Of a DNA stretch of 64,000 nucleotides, positions 58,738 through 64,000 are shown piece by piece. This stretch comes from Pseudisothecium myosuroides (lineage: Eukaryota > Streptophyta > Bryopsida > Hypnales > Lembophyllaceae): NCBI GenBank assembly GCA_951799445.1, contig OX637296.1, positions 21,328,001 through 21,392,000 of the forward strand, given 5' to 3'. A model generated the notes under the pieces. That model was not told where the DNA came from and did no database searches. It saw only the letters and a list, made by a program, of their open reading frames with translations. A program made the translations under genes and the position numbers. The stretch's first letter is position 1. The number at the start of each line of letters is the position of its first letter.

Positions 58738-59145
58738 TCAAACGATTGTACACAAATTTGCCTGCAGTAATTTAGTACCGTAAAATTCAACTCTGTTGGC
58801 TATGGCTCGAGCTCAAAGTTGTGGGTGCCTTCTCCTTCAAGGTACCACGCAGCTCTTCCATTGCCCTTTAAGAATGATTATACCTCCGGTGCGCCACTGT
58901 AGCAATAATTCCATGAAGGTTTGGCTCTGAATGTTAACGATTGTACACGCACTTGCCTGCAGCAACTTTATACTGTAACATTCAACTCTGTTGGCTATGG
59001 CTGGAGCTCAAACTTGTGCTTGCTTTCTCCTTCAAGGTACCACGCATCTCTCCATTTCTTTGCATTTCTCCCCGAAACTCTTTCCCTCTTTAAGAATCAT
59101 ACCTTCGGTGCACCACTGTAGCAATAATTCCATGAAGGTTTGACT
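58738..59145 (+). repeat. Tandem duplication of about 200 bp upstream of the GT14 gene
   Basis: The copies are about 58738-58928 and 58929-59145. They share TCAACTCTGTTGGCTATGGC, TTCTCCTTCAAGGTACCACG and CACTGTAGCAATAATTCCAT followed by GAAGGTTTG. The second copy has an extra insertion of about 30 bases. It lies 300-700 bases before the start codon and may alter promoter or leader structure. Confidence 0.75.
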
Positions 59146-59448
59146 CTCTCAAGATCTTTGCTCGACGTCTTTGCTCGACGTCTTCCCGTCCATAGTGTCG
59201 ATGTCCTCTCCTTTGATTGAGCTCCCTTCGTTGCAGATTTATGAATTGGCTCCACACTGTCGAGGAGTGGACATACCGCGACATTTCTTCAACTGCAGGC
59301 CGGCGTCGCAATCATAAGCCTGTTGTGGAATCCATGGCGCTGACGCCAATTTCCATCGGTTGCGCTGCTGCTGCTGCTGCTGTATCTTTGTGTTTTATCG
59401 TTTAGGTTTTGGTGCTGAGCTGCAGTTTAGGGTAACAATGTTGAATCA

Positions 59449-62400
59449 ATGGAGTATTCAAACAACCACGAGCGCAAGAGCCGGTCAAATCGCGTGACGG
59501 ATGCCCCGCCATGGACAGCGTCCCCAAATGCTGAAGTCCCGTTGGTACCCACAAACCTCACCAACGTCGCTTCTGCGTCAAATCTGGGTCGGAAGTTTGC
59601 AACCATGAAGTCGTCTTCTCAAAAAGATTGGGTACGTTACGCGATGGAGGCTTTGAAGAAGGTGCCCTTGACGTTTGCAACGATAGAGCGCAAGTGGCTG
59701 GTCCCTCTCTTGGCCAGTACTCTCATCTCCGTCGTCCTCCTCTTGCTCGCCACTTTCAGTGTAAAATCTTCCAACCCCAGAAGCGCATCGATCATTCCCG
59801 TTGCCCACGCTCTTGACATTGTTGTGGAGGATCCTGCATCCGAGTTACCGCCCCCTCCGAGACTGGCTTACTTGATTTCTGGGACGAAAGGGGACGGGGA
59901 ACGAATGCAACGGACGCTGCAAGCGTTGTACCACCCAAGAAATTACTACTTGCTGCATCTGGACCTGGAAGCTCCCGCGAGAGAGCGCTTGGACTTGGCA
60001 AGGTATGTGAAGAGTGAGGTTGTGTTTGCGGAGAATGGGAATGTGTATGTGGTGGGGAGAGCGAATTTGGTCACGTATCGAGGTCCGACCATGATTGCGG
60101 CGACGCTACATGGGGCTGCGATTTTGATGAAGAAAGCCAAGGATTGGGACTGGTTCATCAATTTGAGTGCGGCCGATTATCCCCTTGTAACGCAAGATGG
60201 TACGTTTACTGTCACTTGCAGTTCGGATGTAGGACCTAGGTTAGAATGTGTGGTAGATGAGTTTTTGCCTTCGGATGTGGCTATGCCTGCACTGCATCTT
60301 TAAGCAGTTTATCCGACCTGGGAATTTGAAGTGTGATTTTTGGAAGATCACTATCTAGCTGTGGAGGGATCACATTAATTTGGTCTAAGAGCCAAATCTT
60401 TCTTGAGACCTAATTCTTCTCACTCAATGTACGATGATTTCTCATGCGATCATTCAGTGGTGGGTTGTAGACAAATCCATTTCCATTCAACCTAAACACA
60501 TTATTGAACCTAACTTATTATGATACTTTTTTAGTTCTTATTTTTGAGACCTAAACCGCTTGCTAAGTGAAGGCCAACCAAGTGTCTTGGAAGAGATCTG
60601 TTCCTGTTGAAAACAGGGATCAGACGGGATCAGATCTTTAACGATTTTAGTCTCCAGACATCTACTTTAGCTTCATATCGACCTTTGCACCAGCTTGGTA
60701 TGCCGTATGAAGCAGAAGGCTAACGAAACGCACTTGTTACGATTGCAGATCTTCTTCACGTCTTTTCTTACTTGCCGAGAGATCTCAATTTTATTGAGCA
60801 TACTAGCGACATTGGCTGGAAAGAGTACGTGAAGGCTACTTATTTTTGATACATTGGATTTGGAAGCTAGATATACTAAATAAGTTATGTTGTAGTTCTA
60901 GTTCTCTGCGTTGAATTTTAACTCCGTCGTTAGAAATGGTCACCCCTTCAAGGTACAAGTCAGGAAAATGTGATGTCCGATGTCATAGTTCTCTGAAAAG
61001 ATCGGTTGTTGTGTAGTGGTGTTAATCAATCACTCTTGGTTGGTATGATGGCCAGGTTCCAGAGAGCGAAACCGATCATTATTGATCCTGGGTTGTTTCA
61101 GAACAAGAAAACCGACATTTTTTGGGCAACACAGAGGCGAACTGTGCCAACCGCATTTCGATTGTTCACAGGTGCATAGTTTATCCTCACTTCTAGAAGA
61201 ATCTTTCTAAATCTTGAACGGAATCATGTGCTAAGTAGGTAAATCGAATCCGGATCCTGGTTGTGGAAAATAGTACATGTTGACCCACGCAAGACATTGG
61301 TGAAGGATGTACTTTTACCTCTGTAAGGCTCCATATTTGGATTCCCTAGCATTATCTCAATGAGGACGATGCAGGTGAAGAAATCAGATCTTGAGAAACC
61401 GAGTGGCAGTGTTCAAACCTGAAAAAGAGGAGTGGTTATGTCCTACATCGTAGCTCCTCCCCTCGACTTTATGCCTCGGTACTTGTAGAAATTAAGGCCT
61501 CATTGAGATCATGTACTATTTTAGGGAATGCAATTTAGAGGAGAGCTGTAGGAAATAAATGCATACCGAGTCTTGGAATAAGGTCAGTACAGTAGTTTGT
61601 ACTTTGTAACCCTCCTCCATAACGGAATTACTTTACATAAATCCAAACAACTACTGTAAGAAGCCTTATCTCCATGTGTTACTTCTTTACATCTCCCATT
61701 GATACTTGAACTATTACTTCACTAGGAATGTAATGCTCCTACCCCCAAGTTCTTGAGGAATTCAGATGTTCCGAAAGCGAAGTACTAGAGGTTATGAGCT
61801 TGTTCATAGCAAATCAGAAGAAACATCCATCGATTCAAAACCAGATTAGAATTATGTTCTGGTACACTATAGCCAGCCTCAACCCTTGTTTTTTATGCCC
61901 GAAATCTTGTATCATCTTCAAAGATGAGTGGTTTGTGATTTCTCATATCATTTTGAATTAATTTCCGACCGTCTCCTTTGCAACAGGCTCCGCATGGTTT
62001 GCACTGACCCGCTCCTTCATGGAGTATTGCACCGTGGGCTGGGAGAATCTCCCCAGGACGTTACTCATGTACTACACGAATTTCGTGTCCTCTCCCGAGG
62101 GCTACTTCCACACCGTCCTCTGCAACAGCCAGGAGTTTCGAAACACGACTGTGAATCACGACCTGCACTATATCAAGTGGGACAGCCCACCGAAACAACA
62201 CCCCCATTCTCTGACCCTGAGCGACATGGAGAACATGACCATCAGCGGTGCAGCGTTTGCCCGGAAGTTTGACATTGGGGACGCCGTGCTGGACAGAATT
62301 GATGAGACTTTGTTGAGCAAGAAGAAATACGGCCGGTTCACTCCAGGGGGCTGGTGTATTGGTGGGAGCAGTCTTGGAACAGATCCCTGTGAGTTGAGGG

Positions 62401-62510
62401 GAGACTCTAGCCTGTTGCGACCTGGCCCAGGGGCTCGAAGGTTTGAAGAGCTTGTAGTTCGCTTGCTGGCTCCGGAGTCTTTTCGCTCTCAGCAGTGTGT
62501 GAGTGTTTGA
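59449..62510 (+). CDS. GT14 family beta-glucuronosyltransferase-like protein (GlcAT14 type)
   Basis: Complete gene with four exons in phase: 59449-60199, 60749-60824, 61056-61171 and 61987-62510 (TGA), giving 488 residues. It has type II membrane topology: a basic cytosolic N terminus, one membrane helix at about 83-105 (WLVPLLASTLISVVLLLLAT) and then a lumenal catalytic domain. The core-2/I-branching (Branch) domain starts near 137 (RLAYLISGTKGDGERMQRTL). It continues with NYYLLHLDLEAP, DWDWFINLSAADYPLVTQDD, FIEHTSDIGWKE, WFALTRSFMEYC and EGYFHTVLCNS. It ends with GGWCIGGSSLGTDPC and RPGPGARRFEELV. In Arabidopsis, GlcAT14A-C add glucuronic acid to arabinogalactan protein galactans in the Golgi; that activity is inferred by family. 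The length and exon order look normal and no lesion is visible. Later Met codons at 53 and 66 could also start. Confidence 0.92.
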
Positions 62511-63499
62511 GTGATGGAAAGTGCTTTCAAATTGTTAGCACCCTCGTTTTGCAACTCCTGGAGACCTCTCTCGTCTCTTTGCTAAGCTTTCAGTAATTGA
62601 TTTTCATTTGACTGTTTGCCTGTGGCTTAGAAGTCAGGGTAACATTTGGTACTCACGTTTCATGGGTACATAGAAGAAGAAGAATTAAAACCAAATGGAT
62701 TGGTTCAGTTGAGGCTAAGACCTGCTTCCGTGTTGAAGCGGGCCGGTGGCCAACAGTTTCATCAGAAAATCAAATCTCATTTGCACACACTTGATGCTAT
62801 TACTGATATTCACTGGGAAATAACTGATTTCCCCACAAGATTGAAGTGCCAAGGGATCGAAACACAAGGCATCTATCTCTATGGTCACAGGCCTTTCAAT
62901 CGAGTAACCAGAGTGAAATGAAAGTGAAATTCGATAGCTAGTGAGGCTGAATTCATGTGCATCTGATATTAGTAATTTTTGCCCTGAATTTGAAGCACAT
63001 GATTCAGTATACTTGGCAGTGTGTCTCACTACAGTATTGGCGCCAATGTGGATCCCCGAAAAGAATTGAATGTTAATGTATAGCTACCCCCAATTGAAGG
63101 AAAAAAATGAGTAGGTCACCAGGTCCATCGTGAAACTAAGTTTCAGATTGTCCACTCTAAAAATTGCAGACCCACCGGTACGTAGTGTTATGGTGGTTGT
63201 CGATGGCTTGTGATGACAACGTGATTACATCCAATTTCGTTGCACTTCAAGGACTAATGTGCAAATTCTGAAATAATTTTACACTCTTGTTAGGTGTGCC
63301 GAGCCGCTGAATCGATTCACCACATCTCCATCACCTTGTACTGTACATCGAAGCCTCTTGTACGTGCACAATGACGGCGTGGAGTGGCATGAGTGATTTC
63401 CAGGTGCGGAGTCGGATTGTGCTTGAATTAGTTGATGCTGAATTCTTCAGTCAACGAGTTCTCCAAGAATTGGTGTACACTGTCACAAGATGGAAATGC
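62511..63499. other. Intergenic / 3' untranslated stretch
   Basis: It follows the GT14 stop codon. A 91-codon plus-strand frame (62646-62921) has no signal or motif and an overlapping minus frame; it is probably untranslated sequence. No terminator or RNA gene is apparent. Confidence 0.45.
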
Positions 63500-64000
63500 T
63501 CACCGGTCTTCCAGTGGTCTGATAGCACCGGTGGTATCCCGCAATCTACTTTCGACATGTCGTGCGGGCCCTTTGCTGACATTGCTTCTGTCGGAATTCG
63601 ACGGAGATATGACAGGAGGATAGACAAGGTTTGAAATTTCTGGCACAGTTGATATGGTTTCTTCATGAAGAAACACTGAATCTCCATCTGAGGTTGCCAG
63701 GGAGATGGAGTCTGCATCTGATACTGGACGTCGTGGCGTTCCAAAAAGCTGTCTTCTCCGCGCGTATCGGTTCCCATCTGCATCCTGCAGGCTCGCAGTC
63801 GGAGAAGAATTATTCTGCAAAAAGCCGCCCACATGACCAGATGGTGATCCAAGCGCTCTTTGTTCGATGTCGTAGTCAATATCTTTTCGACTCCGAGAGA
63901 AACTTGCCTTCGCTAATTCCCTGAGCGTCTTCAGCTCCTCAGTGGCATCGTCTCTTGATCTTCTTTCGTCGCCGGCAGATAGACAGATGCCCCATTGAGT
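63500..64000 (-). CDS. C-terminal part of an unknown gene, cut by the window edge
   Basis: A frame stays open from the right edge to a stop at 63500, 167 codons long. The residues are hydrophilic and Ser/Arg/Asp-rich, with DDATEELKTLRELAKASF (likely helical) followed by SRSRKDIDYDIEQRALGSP. The last 110 codons are Ser/Thr/Pro-rich and look disordered. I do not recognise a family. It is convergent with the GT14 gene. Part of the 5' end may be intron, since a possible acceptor lies near 63960. The plus-strand frames over the same region are less protein-like. Confidence 0.5.
   Translation of the reverse strand, partial: TQWGICLSAGDERRSRDDATEELKTLRELAKASFSRSRKDIDYDIEQRALGSPSGHVGGFLQNNSSPTASLQDADGNRYARRRQLFGTPRRPVSDADSISLATSDGDSVFLHEETISTVPEISNLVYPPVISPSNSDRSNVSKGPARHVESRLRDTTGAIRPLEDR

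Noticed and set aside
62646..62921. 91-codon plus-strand frame after the GT14 gene
   Set aside because: No recognisable motif or splice signals; probably 3' untranslated sequence.
1..64000. LTR retrotransposons, CRISPR arrays, rRNA or tRNA genes, organelle DNA
   Set aside because: No paired long terminal repeats, reverse transcriptase motifs, regular spacer arrays or cloverleaf sequences were seen. A short tRNA could be missed by eye.

Overview
The window is nuclear DNA of a land plant or close streptophyte relative. The evidence is: genes split by many short GT-AG introns in AT-rich DNA; plant-type telomere motifs (CCCTAAA) near promoters and in introns; and plant gene families (SRC2-like C2/proline-rich proteins, a GT14 glucuronosyltransferase-like enzyme, a plant-type phospholipid scramblase, an Smr-domain protein). 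I cannot name the species. I assembled exons by hand from splice sites and reading-phase agreement, because most genes do not appear as single open frames.

Layout. 1-6,000 is AT-rich repeat-derived DNA. 6,065-9,144 (perhaps to 10,218) holds a minus-strand gene of unknown function with a basic C-terminal half and tandem repeats in its last exon. 10,511-11,049 is a tandem duplication that includes a possible first exon. 11,952-14,183 is a plus-strand Smr-domain gene in small exons. 14.2-20 kb is AT-rich with no gene seen. 20,008-25,139 (minus) is a complete 14-exon phospholipid scramblase gene coding for 506 residues. 29,405-30,947 and 48,547-50,089 (both minus) are near-identical C2/proline-rich genes, and 55,212-57,324 (plus) is a more diverged third member. 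59,449-62,510 (plus) is a complete four-exon GT14 gene. A partial unknown gene runs off the right edge on the minus strand.

The main structural event is a direct segmental duplication: about 24.2-31.4 kb is copied at about 46.2-50.6 kb. It carried one whole C2 gene and a fragment of the scramblase gene, which is now a pseudogene with a nonsense codon. Transposons then marked the copies differently. A complete piggyBac-type element (31,467-36,851, TTAA target duplications, matching terminal repeats) sits just outside the left copy. Its transposase keeps a long reading frame, but one catalytic Asp is Asn and the Cys-rich tail is frameshifted. Two smaller TTAA-flanked elements, three CACTA-type hairpin elements, a Stowaway/mariner-type element, a pair of equal-length 194-bp inverted-repeat elements and a 512-bp-arm inverted repeat fill much of the gene-poor DNA.

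The genes do not form a pathway. The C2 and scramblase genes act at membranes, and the GT14 enzyme is a Golgi type II membrane protein. I found no wholly new system. The items most worth following are the decayed but boundary-intact piggyBac element, the duplication with its intron and transposon differences, and the large inverted repeats that could make hairpin RNA.
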